A stretch of 64,000 bases of DNA from a virus, in IMG/VR virus record IMGVR_UViG_3300036828_000667, positions 49,839-113,838 of that record; one strand, written 5' to 3'. The translations under genes and the position numbers were made by a program. Shown here in pieces: positions 22,552 through 31,370 of the stretch (position 1 is its first letter; every line of letters starts with the position of its first letter). A model generated the notes under the pieces. That model searched no databases and was not told where the DNA came from. It saw only the letters and a program-made list of their open reading frames with translations.

Positions 22552-23226
22552 TCATCTTTCTTTTTTGTACAACCCATCCAAAAGAGCTTCCCGCTCTTCC
22601 TGTGTCATACGATAATTCTCACGCAAATGCCAAGCCTTGGCATAACGACTGAGTACACTACGTTTCATACTAGGGGATGAATACTTTGCCAAAATCTCAG
22701 TAACAGGGTCAACGTCCTCAACTTGATAATCTTCTAGCGGTGCTTCGCTTGTCATAACACGTGGTTTTTTAACAGAAACTCCTTTTTCCAGGACTTCCGT
22801 AAGGATTTTAACAAATGGATCATCTTCATTATCACATTCATACCAGCGTAACAACTCGATCGGTGTAGATGGAGGACAGACGACCCAACCACAGGCGTGA
22901 CGGTTCCTCGAATCAAGATGGGGACGACCACTCAATCCAAGGGCAGTCCAAACGTGTTGTGGAATGTCACGACCCCTTGCACGACAAGGCGTAACAGAAA
23001 GACCTTCTTTATTACAACGCTTCTCGTCAATACAACAAAAACGCTGCATTTTATTTCTAGTATTCCCCCCTGTAGCTTTAGGAATATGACGACACCACCC
23101 AAATGCCATGTCTTCTGAGACATAGGTAGATCCACCATTTTCCATCAGCTTACGAATATGTAGCGATAAAGACGCAGTAATCTTCTTGTCAGTTATACTC
23201 GCCATATCTTCTTCTGTAATAGCCAT
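22552..23226 (-). CDS. hypothetical Cys-rich protein
   Basis: 224 aa with at least nine Cys in the first half (WCRHIP, FCCIDEKRCN, TPCRARG, HACGWVVCPP), suggesting a metal-binding domain, and a helical C-terminus. Not recognised. It starts exactly where the HNH gene ends (23226). Confidence 0.55.
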   Translation of the reverse strand: MAITEEDMASITDKKITASLSLHIRKLMENGGSTYVSEDMAFGWCRHIPKATGGNTRNKMQRFCCIDEKRCNKEGLSVTPCRARGRDIPQHVWTALGLSGRPHLDSRNRHACGWVVCPPSTPIELLRWYECDNEDDPFVKILTEVLEKGVSVKKPRVMTSEAPLEDYQVEDVDPVTEILAKYSSPSMKRSVLSRYAKAWHLRENYRMTQEEREALLDGLYKKER

Positions 23227-23768
23227 TAGGCTTCTGTCTTCTTATCCTTCCAATTTTTACCAATACGAATACTACGAATCGTATGTGATGAAACACCAAA
23301 TTCTTCACCTAACCTCGTATCAAATCCATGATACCATTTTCTAGACCTGATATCATCGACCTGAGACTGGGTAAGTATGGCTTGACTATGACGCTCACCA
23401 CGACCATCAGTTCGGTGCCTAGTTTTATCTTCATAGTTTTCTTTTGGAGTGCCCCATTTAATATTTTCAGGCCAACGATTATCAGAACGATTTCCATTAA
23501 GATGTCGACATTCCTGCCCGGAAGGCCGTGGCCCAACAAACGCGTTAAGAACCAGACGATGAACTTTCACTACTGTTTCCCTTTTTCTAACCGTCATATA
23601 TCCTTTTCGATCAGTTGTTTGTTTTAAAAGTTCTATTTGTAAAGCAATTCTCCTTCCCTTTCGTTTAGCTCCGGGCAAGGCTCTAACACGACCACGATTT
23701 GATATTTGATGAAAAGGCCAATTCTCTACATCCACATCTTTCCAGACTTCACCATCATCACTGTTCAT
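23226..23768 (-). CDS. NUMOD4-HNH homing endonuclease
   Basis: 180 aa. NUMOD4 at the N-terminus (GEVWKDVDVENWPFHQISNR, GRVRALPG), HNH_3 in the middle (VHRLVLNAFVGPRP, ECRHLNGNRSDNRWPENIKW), HTH at the end (TRLGEEFGVSSHTIRSIRIG). Same architecture as 36556 and 45776. It sits directly downstream of the replicative helicase gene, a usual insertion position for free-standing homing genes. Confidence 0.9.
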   Translation of the reverse strand: MNSDDGEVWKDVDVENWPFHQISNRGRVRALPGAKRKGRRIALQIELLKQTTDRKGYMTVRKRETVVKVHRLVLNAFVGPRPSGQECRHLNGNRSDNRWPENIKWGTPKENYEDKTRHRTDGRGERHSQAILTQSQVDDIRSRKWYHGFDTRLGEEFGVSSHTIRSIRIGKNWKDKKTEA

Positions 23769-23773
23769 TTGTT

Positions 23774-25120
23774 TTACCCTCCTAGTTTATCTGCTGCTTT
23801 ATCACGAAAACTAATTCCCTCTAGCCTAAAATCACCTACCTCCTTATGAGCGTTGTGATGCTGTTTCAATATAACTTCATACTCATTAGGAGATATCTCA
23901 GATATCCTTGAATGAGAATCGTCAAATCTTACTTTGGTAGTTACAGCAGACTCTCCCCTTCTTACCAAAGGAAGATGCATCGTCCCTATACTTTTCAACT
24001 TCTCATTACGACCACCTGTAATCATAATGTCTACTACGTGTTGTTTTCTGCTAGACTCTGCTGCAGAATCAAATTCCAGAACTTCCTTATCCCAGAAACC
24101 AATTTTAGGCTGGCACCCAATCATTACTACTGGACCTTCCTGTTGGCCAAATCCTTTAAATGTAGAATACATAACACCTCCACTCTCATACATCCCAGCG
24201 TCTTGTGGAGGCCTAACGTTTGAGTCATAGTCTATTACCAACATGTCGAATGGAAATTTCTTTCTATAGTTTCTGGCATAGGAAACGATCTCATTACAGT
24301 CCAAGGCAAAAGCTGGGAAGGCAGCCACCCGCCAGTTCTCCAGCCATGACTCACACCTCTTTTTGTAATGCTCAGGAGCATTGACCACATTGGAAATAAG
24401 ATCCCCAGTCACACAACTCATAAATTTACAGAGACCATCGAACTCAGTGAAGTCCCCAAAGAACATATGGACTACTTTAAACCCCTGATCAGCAGCAGCT
24501 GCTGCTTCTTGAACCATGTAAGTCGACTTACCCCCCTTTGGTTTCATTACAACCATGACCAAATCACCATTCTTATAACCCTTATATAACAATGACGAAT
24601 TAATCAACCCTAGTGAACTCTTTATAACCCTCCCTCCAGCCGGAAGATCCTTCGCTTTAAGATGCTCTATTATTCCTTCCTGTAAAGGATTTACAAACGG
24701 ATCGGTTAGTATGGTGAATGACGACGCTTTAGAAAAGTACCCTTCTGCTGATCCAAGATCACCCTTGACGTATAGGTCGACACCTCTCAGAAATATTCTG
24801 TTCTTGATGAAATTTCCTATAAGACGAGTTACATGCTCAACGTCCTCGCTCTTGATAACCTTGTGACTATTAAATAGGTCCTCGACAATTTCCCAGTCAT
24901 GACTATACATGTCTTTATAAGTATGCTTCATATGTAATTGGAGAACACTGAGATCGATATTATTGTCTCTAAAGGGATTACTAATCAGAGCCGAAACTAG
25001 CTGAGAATGGATAGTCCTTTGAAACATCCACGGTTCTAAAAATGAATGGCATAATTGTCTAATTTGGAGGTCAAACAACATCTTGAGGACCATAGGTTCT
25101 ATTTCAGTATCGTTAGCCAT
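23774..25120 (-). CDS. replicative DNA helicase (DnaB-like)
   Basis: 448 aa. RecA-like ATPase: Walker A KPKGGKST (about 193-200) within GDLVMVVMKPKGGKSTYMVQ, then FGDFTEFD in the position of the H1a strand, and Walker B DMLVIDYD (about 292-299). The N-terminal ~150 residues are helical as in DnaB. It should unwind the fork together with the primase at 38687. Overlaps 25113 by 8 nt. Confidence 0.8.
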   Translation of the reverse strand: MANDTEIEPMVLKMLFDLQIRQLCHSFLEPWMFQRTIHSQLVSALISNPFRDNNIDLSVLQLHMKHTYKDMYSHDWEIVEDLFNSHKVIKSEDVEHVTRLIGNFIKNRIFLRGVDLYVKGDLGSAEGYFSKASSFTILTDPFVNPLQEGIIEHLKAKDLPAGGRVIKSSLGLINSSLLYKGYKNGDLVMVVMKPKGGKSTYMVQEAAAAADQGFKVVHMFFGDFTEFDGLCKFMSCVTGDLISNVVNAPEHYKKRCESWLENWRVAAFPAFALDCNEIVSYARNYRKKFPFDMLVIDYDSNVRPPQDAGMYESGGVMYSTFKGFGQQEGPVVMIGCQPKIGFWDKEVLEFDSAAESSRKQHVVDIMITGGRNEKLKSIGTMHLPLVRRGESAVTTKVRFDDSHSRISEISPNEYEVILKQHHNAHKEVGDFRLEGISFRDKAADKLGG

Positions 25121-25613
25121 TTGACCCCCTGAGCTTATAGAACTTTATGTATACCGCGATGTAATGCGGAGGACTTTGTATCTCTCTCGGTAGGATACAT
25201 TTGCTTTGAGAGTTAAACACTCCAAAAGCATCGTCGATATCTAGTCCTGGAAATATACCATCTTCAATAACCTTCCATAAGTTCGTTAGGTCAAGCAATC
25301 TTAGCTTAGTCCCATCGCCAATGATCCAATCATGTTTGCTAGAACAAAAGGCAGTATGACAAGCGTAGCAATATGTATCTTTAGGAGCTTTTATTTTGAG
25401 ATCTTCTATCTGATCTTTAATATGGCTTTGAAGAAGAGTAACTCTCTCGTCCTTCCGAATCCAAACTCTACCATTCATACTTTGGGCTTTGTACATATTA
25501 TTAGAACTAAAATAATAAGGGATGGATATACAAAAACAGTATGTAGAAATTTGCTTTAGGTCAGTTGCATTAAGAATGCAGTTTTGCGGAACAGATCCTC
25601 CTTCTATAGCCAT
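25113..25613 (-). CDS. RusA-like Holliday junction resolvase
   Basis: 166 aa. ISIPYYFSSNNMYKAQ at the N-terminus, and LLDLTNLWKVIEDGIFPGLD followed by DD with a later Lys, match RusA (substrate-binding N-region, then D-x-x-N-x-x-K...D...DD...K). A Cys pair (CYACHTAFC) is inserted in the middle. Family role: dimer that cuts four-way junctions before packaging. It is in a cluster with polymerase and helicase. Confidence 0.65.
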   Translation of the reverse strand: MAIEGGSVPQNCILNATDLKQISTYCFCISIPYYFSSNNMYKAQSMNGRVWIRKDERVTLLQSHIKDQIEDLKIKAPKDTYCYACHTAFCSSKHDWIIGDGTKLRLLDLTNLWKVIEDGIFPGLDIDDAFGVFNSQSKCILPREIQSPPHYIAVYIKFYKLRGSNG

Positions 25614-25840
25614 GTCTCGACGATAACAGGATCATCATCAGGAGACCTGGGTATCATATTAAGTCCAGAAGGAAGCAACCTATGTAGTTCTTCTATAGTA
25701 TCAGCTACAAACATCTCATTAGTAGGAGTTAACTTACCATCACCAACTAGCCATAACCTAGCGACAAACTGGTCAGGTTGATCCTTAGGATGATCATAGA
25801 TCGTCCAAATTCGAAGTAAGTCTTCGTCATTCTTTGCCAT
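25604..25840 (-). CDS. conserved small phage protein
   Basis: 78 aa. IWTIYDHPKDQPDQFVARLW, EELHRLLPSGLNMIPRSPDD, PVIVETWL match a frequent phage family of unknown function. Overlaps both neighbours slightly. Confidence 0.7.
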   Translation of the reverse strand: MAKNDEDLLRIWTIYDHPKDQPDQFVARLWLVGDGKLTPTNEMFVADTIEELHRLLPSGLNMIPRSPDDDPVIVETWL

Positions 25841-26165
25841 GGTCTGGACCTAGCAAGCTTATGATATCTTCTTCCGTAGGAGCTACGTTTACTATCGGGA
25901 CAGATTTAATAGGTCTTTTCGGATCAGGCAATAGACTACTTTGAACTCTAGCATTCACGGCTTCCTGAATAGTTATACCACCAGAAAACGCCGGATACAT
26001 GATGGCTATCAGGTTCAAATCATCAGCAGTTTCTACAAACAGATTGCTATTACATAAGCTCTCCGGATGATGACCCAGCCCAGAGACCATAAGCGTATCC
26101 GCGTAGATATAATATCGTTCTAGAATCCTTGCCATAACAGCTGCTTGACTAGAAGAAATCTTCAT
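25827..26165 (-). CDS. hypothetical protein
   Basis: 112 aa, helical N-terminus, proline-rich middle, acidic C-terminus overlapping the next gene. Not recognised. Confidence 0.55.
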   Translation of the reverse strand: MKISSSQAAVMARILERYYIYADTLMVSGLGHHPESLCNSNLFVETADDLNLIAIMYPAFSGGITIQEAVNARVQSSLLPDPKRPIKSVPIVNVAPTEEDIISLLGPDHGKE

Positions 26166-26195
26166 ATATTAGTCTCTCCGTACGACAGCTCTGTT

Positions 26196-29100
26196 TCATG
26201 TATAAGGCTCTCTTTGTACGTTACTGAAGTCAAGTCTCATTTTTCCAGTCACCAACTTACGTGACTGGCCAAGCGATAAGGCAAAGGCTCCACGAGCTAT
26301 GAATAGCTCTCCCATTGATCGCACACTCTCTACCTCTTCGTCAACAGTAATATAAGTCTTGACACCGTATGCGGATAGCCTACTATCCAAGGCTTCTACT
26401 GCGGTCTGCTTACTTTCATGAAACTCAGAAGATATAATAGGTCCATCAACTACAGCGTTCTTTAACTCTACCATCTGGTCTCCAGACACACCAATCTCAT
26501 ACTCTGCTTTAATCGGTATGTTGAATTCTTCAACTACTTTGTCTATAACGTATCTGGGGAGAGCAGAGATGATTTTTGGCAAGTCAGCGATCTGTACGTC
26601 CAAATCAGCCGCGTCATGAGTAAAGCAATCAATCCTTGCAGACATGTCTTGGTCTAGAGTATACTCACTCATATAGTAGATACCTAGCCCAGCAAGAACA
26701 GAAGAAGCATTTTGGATCGGGTAATTCTGGGCATTCCTAAAAGACTCTGATATAAACATGCGAAGCTTCTTATCTACCTCTCTATTAGAACTAAGTTTGA
26801 CCTTTCTGGAGAACACGTTTTCCAACAGCTGATCTTTACTCCACTGGCTTAGAGATAGAGCTTCATGCGGTAGTCCTACGTCGTAAATAGGGTCTCCTAA
26901 GGGAGTCAAGATGTAGCCGTTTTCTAGTAAGAAGCTGTGCTGTGCTTTTATCCATATCTCTATGTTAGGAAACGTGCTGAAAAGCTGGGTGAATATATAC
27001 TTAGCCAATTGGATATTACCATTTAAAAATTTAATTGCAAAACTTGGTGGACTATCTCCATATAGAACAGCAAACACAGCGCTCTTGGCATAACGACGCT
27101 CTTGCTTTGTAATCTGCTTTTCTGGTTTACCCCAAATCTTGCTGGCAATGAACAGATGAATGTCTGCACCTTCACGGAACTTCTGAAGCAAGGCTTCGTC
27201 CTTGGCTATAGTCGCCAGAACACGGATTTCACTCTGACTCAAGTCCCAATGGAGTCTAACACCGTCAATAAATCTAGATACCATAAGGTCAATAAGTTCT
27301 CCTGCGGGCACGGTATGGTCCCCACTGCGGAACCTTTTTGTTACCGCAGTACACACTCCGAAGGAAGTCTCTTTGATCCAAATTTTGTCTGTTGGCGTCT
27401 TCTCTGTCCAACCTGGATGTCTCAGAGCCCGAACGTTTCTCTTATCTACTAGCGTTGCATTACCTCTCCCAACGTCTCCCCAAATGTAAGTCGAATAAAC
27501 CTTCATTACCTTCTTGTATAATCGGAACAGAAATACGATACGAAACTCATCTACCCAAGTTGATTTGTCGTCTACATTAACACCACCAATATGCCAAAAA
27601 GCATTGTAAATATCCTCAATAACTTCTGAGGCCATACCCGGCAATGTCCACCCGTAAAATTCGATAAACACTTTTATTTCTGGAGGAGTAATCTTTATGT
27701 TATTATCATCTTTCCAAAGTTCAGATGAATTTGCAGGATGGTTTTGAACCTTGTTTCCAATACACTCAGATGCCTCTACTAGAGTATCAACCACCTTGAA
27801 CCGTTCTGCTGAGTCAGATTCCGCTAGCACTTGTTCAAGTGTAGGACCTAGTACAGGGTATTCCTTAAAACATTCATCCTTGCTATTCTGATACTCCTTG
27901 AATACAGTAAAAAGCATCATAAGGAATTTCAGTCTAGGCGTTACGATAAGCTTTGAAAACCTATCCCTCGTATCCTTGTGATTGGACCTTGGATTGAAAA
28001 ACTTCGTCAGATTGTCTAGCTCAGTAGTTGTCTGGATTTCAAGAACGTCCTGAGTATTATCAATTACGGGGACAAAGGTCTGATCGGTACTAAGAGACGA
28101 CGGCAATATCTTTTGAAATCTAGGGATCATTAGTATCGATCTAAGGGAGTCTATCGCTGTATCAAGATATACCTTATCAAGCTTTGTAGCTAACTCGTCA
28201 TTCCAGGCAATTCCAGAGGCCTCCAACTCGAACCCGAGCTTGCCTAGATTATTATAGATTTCAGATACCCGGACTAGACCAAGTTTCTGGACTTCCTCTC
28301 CCAGATGGTCTTTCAACCGATCCGTAAATTCTATATCCCTAATAGCATACGGAGCTATGATCTCAACAGGTACATCAGTGAACTTGTCCTCAAAATCCTT
28401 GTCAGTAGACCGCTGTATGATCAGAGTGAAAAACCGTTTGCAAAATTCAGTATATCTTTCTCTATTGTAATACTTCTTAGCTAATCTATTGATTTGGACG
28501 AAGTCAGTTCGAAGGTTTACGATCCTATCAGTAGGCTTTTTAACTGCATCAAACCATGCAATCAGAGTATCAATAGAGTTACATTTACTGTCTTGAATAA
28601 AAATAACCTCTTCCCTAATCCTGCCCTTGTAGGTTGGCTTTACGTACTTGATGATCTTCTGGAGAAGGCTGTTCCACTCATCGACTTCAGCATCCCATGT
28701 CTGTATACCTAGTCGAGTGCTAGCGATCTCTTTCAAACCGCCGCTACGACCTAGACACCTGTTCATCATCATTACATCAAGAACGTCTCTAATATATACT
28801 CCGAAATAACTTAGGCTAGCGGCACATTCATATTGGAGATTGAATACTATCAGTTTCTTTGATAGAAGCCATACTCCAATCTTGGCTTTCAGTTTATCAG
28901 GAATGACGAATTCTCCAGGTGTTCGCCAAAAATTATAGAGCATAACGTAAACACAGGTCTTAGTCGTCCTGCCCTTAAGAGCAAGGCCACCGACAAAGTA
29001 ATTATAGTGATACGTATTGAGGCCTGATGCTTCATAGTCCAATACCACTTCAGTATCGTTTTTGAAAATTTCTTCAACTCTAGACCATTCTAGTACGTCA

Positions 29101-29729
29101 ATCACCTCATACTTAAGTATATTGGATACAGTTTCTTTCTTAAAGCCACTCCAAGCTCTTTTAAGGTCGCCAATCAACGTCTCGAAGGACTCAGAAGTCC
29201 CTCGGGTCAGAATGCCCCAACCACTGACTCTCAGCACGAAGCTTGGATGGTAGGTGACAAAGACTGGAATGTCAAGATAGCTATAGGTGTGGACTCTAGC
29301 CGCCCCTACAGACGTGTCTATATCAAAAGCCGACATAGCAGATTTTCCAGTCAATAAAATCACTTTAGGCCTTGTCTTCTCTATATCCTTCCGTAGAAAT
29401 ACAGAGTACTTTTGAATCTCATGATGCTCTGGTGTCCTATCTTTAATTCTGGACCCTTCTCTAACTATAGGACGATATGGAATTACGTTGAAGTATCGTA
29501 TCTTAGTAGGATCAATATCACCAGTCTTTGCAGCTTCAACAATCGCCCGGTCCAGTGTTTGTCCCGCAGGACCTACGAACGGCGTACCCTGTTCAACTTC
29601 TTCTTTACCAGGACCTTCTCCTGCTATATATAAATGTACATCAGTATAACAACCTTTTGGCCCTACAAACAGTGGATCAAGTCCAGGACCTGGGTTTACT
29701 AAGCTGTCAGTCAATTCTAAACTAGACAT
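26196..29729 (-). CDS. uracil-DNA glycosylase/family A DNA polymerase fusion
   Basis: 1177 aa. Residues ~20-190 are a family 4/5-like UDG domain (GEGPGKEEVEQGTPFVGPAG near 34-53, VTYHPS near 160). A 3'-5' exonuclease follows (VLDYEASGLN, ~230), then pol A: motif A LHWDLSQSEIR (~826), motif B RRYAKSAVFAVLYGDSP (~877), motif C FTHDAADLDV (~1034), with HDA in place of the usual HDE. A similar UDG-Pol layout is known from SPO1-type polymerases. The UDG catalytic state cannot be decided by eye. This is the replicative polymerase of the phage. Confidence 0.9.
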   Translation of the reverse strand: MSSLELTDSLVNPGPGLDPLFVGPKGCYTDVHLYIAGEGPGKEEVEQGTPFVGPAGQTLDRAIVEAAKTGDIDPTKIRYFNVIPYRPIVREGSRIKDRTPEHHEIQKYSVFLRKDIEKTRPKVILLTGKSAMSAFDIDTSVGAARVHTYSYLDIPVFVTYHPSFVLRVSGWGILTRGTSESFETLIGDLKRAWSGFKKETVSNILKYEVIDVLEWSRVEEIFKNDTEVVLDYEASGLNTYHYNYFVGGLALKGRTTKTCVYVMLYNFWRTPGEFVIPDKLKAKIGVWLLSKKLIVFNLQYECAASLSYFGVYIRDVLDVMMMNRCLGRSGGLKEIASTRLGIQTWDAEVDEWNSLLQKIIKYVKPTYKGRIREEVIFIQDSKCNSIDTLIAWFDAVKKPTDRIVNLRTDFVQINRLAKKYYNRERYTEFCKRFFTLIIQRSTDKDFEDKFTDVPVEIIAPYAIRDIEFTDRLKDHLGEEVQKLGLVRVSEIYNNLGKLGFELEASGIAWNDELATKLDKVYLDTAIDSLRSILMIPRFQKILPSSLSTDQTFVPVIDNTQDVLEIQTTTELDNLTKFFNPRSNHKDTRDRFSKLIVTPRLKFLMMLFTVFKEYQNSKDECFKEYPVLGPTLEQVLAESDSAERFKVVDTLVEASECIGNKVQNHPANSSELWKDDNNIKITPPEIKVFIEFYGWTLPGMASEVIEDIYNAFWHIGGVNVDDKSTWVDEFRIVFLFRLYKKVMKVYSTYIWGDVGRGNATLVDKRNVRALRHPGWTEKTPTDKIWIKETSFGVCTAVTKRFRSGDHTVPAGELIDLMVSRFIDGVRLHWDLSQSEIRVLATIAKDEALLQKFREGADIHLFIASKIWGKPEKQITKQERRYAKSAVFAVLYGDSPPSFAIKFLNGNIQLAKYIFTQLFSTFPNIEIWIKAQHSFLLENGYILTPLGDPIYDVGLPHEALSLSQWSKDQLLENVFSRKVKLSSNREVDKKLRMFISESFRNAQNYPIQNASSVLAGLGIYYMSEYTLDQDMSARIDCFTHDAADLDVQIADLPKIISALPRYVIDKVVEEFNIPIKAEYEIGVSGDQMVELKNAVVDGPIISSEFHESKQTAVEALDSRLSAYGVKTYITVDEEVESVRSMGELFIARGAFALSLGQSRKLVTGKMRLDFSNVQREPYT

Positions 29730-30564
29730 GGATAGAATAACCCTTATCTATCTTGTTAGAGTGCTTTCTATTAATAATCATACTATTGATCCAAATTTTA
29801 TATTCCTCTAGAGTACTTCGATTATAAATCCTAATATGTCCTCTTCTCAAATGCCGTCTTGGTGAATTGTGTGATCCTCCTAAAGAAACTCTATTCAAAG
29901 AATGCTCAGTTGGAACACTTAAGGTAAGAATTTTATACTCATATACAAGACATTTTCCTTCTAAAAGTCTTCTCTTATTTAACTTTTCTGGAGGAAGTAT
30001 TGTTTCAAGATAAACATTTGAACAAGAAAGAGCTTCTATAAGCTCTAAGACTGCACGTACCCCACTCTCATGTATCTCACGCATAACTTTCTGATCACAT
30101 CTTTTATATATTTCTTCAAATAGGACTTTTGTTCCAAAGGGAAATCCTCGCTCTGTCATCTTAGAATCCAAGTCTAAAGTAGATTGAAAACAATTGGGCC
30201 ACCAGTATGAATTTCCAGTTCTTGGATCTTTTGTCCAACCAGTTTTCGAATCTTTAAGTTTATGAAATGATGTTATTACAATAAGATCTTTCGTGGCATT
30301 TTCATTAGCAAGAATAATTGAACCTGAAAATTCTATCGAGATAGTTGGAAACGGAAGTCGTATCTTATTTGGAATTCCTCTAAACTCGTCATCGAATAAT
30401 ACTCCATTATCAGGAATCGCAAATTTAATCGTGTTAGAATCCTCGACGACTTCCCATATCTTTATTATCCTACTTACAAGCTCTTGTGAGTAAGGATTAT
30501 GATTTCTACCCTTTATTGACTTAAAATACTCTGCTGCATTCGTTATCAAATGTCTAGGTTCCAT
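29722..30564 (-). CDS. conserved phage protein with C-terminal RGHxR...IW motif
   Basis: 280 aa. The end RRGHIRIYNRSTLEEYKIWI then NSMIINRK, KIDKGY is a motif found at the C-terminus of several phage proteins of unknown function (compare 61204-62082). Its N- and C-terminal segments, without the ~170-residue middle, recur in the 90-aa protein at 34272. It overlaps the polymerase start by 8 nt. Confidence 0.65.
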   Translation of the reverse strand: MEPRHLITNAAEYFKSIKGRNHNPYSQELVSRIIKIWEVVEDSNTIKFAIPDNGVLFDDEFRGIPNKIRLPFPTISIEFSGSIILANENATKDLIVITSFHKLKDSKTGWTKDPRTGNSYWWPNCFQSTLDLDSKMTERGFPFGTKVLFEEIYKRCDQKVMREIHESGVRAVLELIEALSCSNVYLETILPPEKLNKRRLLEGKCLVYEYKILTLSVPTEHSLNRVSLGGSHNSPRRHLRRGHIRIYNRSTLEEYKIWINSMIINRKHSNKIDKGYSIHV

Positions 30565-30635
30565 AAGGTTTTCCCCTATATATCACGCAAACCATGTCAA
30601 TGGCTTTCCATAAGACTACTCCCCAAAGACATGAA

Positions 30636-30661
30636 AGGGCGGTAGTTTTACCTACCGCCCT
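30636..30661 (-). terminator. intrinsic terminator
   Basis: AGGGCGGTAG pairs with CTACCGCCCT around a 6-nt loop; on the - strand TTTCAT follows. It ends the endolysin/proline-rich protein transcript. Confidence 0.75.
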
Positions 30662-30687
30662 AACACCAGCCCTTACCTCTAACCTAC

Positions 30688-31305
30688 TTACTTAGTAGAC
30701 GGCACTGGGTGGGGTATGGTCGGAACGCCTACTACTACCCAACCTGTACTCGGGCTCCAGCCCACCTTCCATTCGACCAACGGCTCCCGACCACCGTCGC
30801 CAACCGGCGGAATGTAGATCGGTGGAGTCGCGTACCCTGGCCATGGCGCATCTCCACCCCAAGTACCAAGCGGTGGCACAGGGGGTAACACAATCGGGTG
30901 TGTTGGAACTCCAGGTTCAATCGCATCCGGCGGGATCACGATCGGATGGGCTGGATGCGGTGGAGGCAGGACGATGGGATGTGTCGGAACTCCAGGCCCA
31001 ATTGCTTCCGGAGGGATCACAATCGGGTGTGCAGGATAGACCGGGATGTAGATGGGATGGGTCGGCACTCCCGGTGCAATTGCATCAGGTGGGATCACAA
31101 TAGGGTGTTCAGGATGTGGTTGAGGACCGGGGAGACCGATATCAACATAGTTTGGAGGTCGACCACCCCAAGTACCTAAAGGTGGAACAGGACCTCCTGG
31201 CGCAATCGGGTGCGAAGGAAACGGACCGCCTGGCATAGGACCTCCACCAACTCCTACGTCGGTATAGTGCATATACCCTACGAAAGTAACAGGAATTGCA
31301 GCCAT
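30688..31305 (-). CDS. proline-rich repeat protein
   Basis: 205 aa from ATG 31305 (GAGGAG 7 nt upstream). Three ~34-residue repeats of HPIVIPPDAI-x-PGVPTHPI followed by variable spacers, then a C-terminal WKVGWSPSTGWVVVGVPT block. Extended polyproline-like structure, probably a surface or linker protein. Proteins of this look are conserved in rhizobial phages (from memory); function unknown. It follows the endolysin gene. Confidence 0.7.
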   Translation of the reverse strand: MAAIPVTFVGYMHYTDVGVGGGPMPGGPFPSHPIAPGGPVPPLGTWGGRPPNYVDIGLPGPQPHPEHPIVIPPDAIAPGVPTHPIYIPVYPAHPIVIPPEAIGPGVPTHPIVLPPPHPAHPIVIPPDAIEPGVPTHPIVLPPVPPLGTWGGDAPWPGYATPPIYIPPVGDGGREPLVEWKVGWSPSTGWVVVGVPTIPHPVPSTK

Positions 31306-31370
31306 ATCTTTACTCCTCTGTTTTACCAAAACACGGTCTTTAAACTATCCTATCGGACCGCACGATAGTA

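Noticed and set aside
23774-25120. RadA/Sms-type ATPase
   Set aside because: No zinc finger or Lon-like domain; length and N-terminal helical domain fit DnaB-type helicases better.
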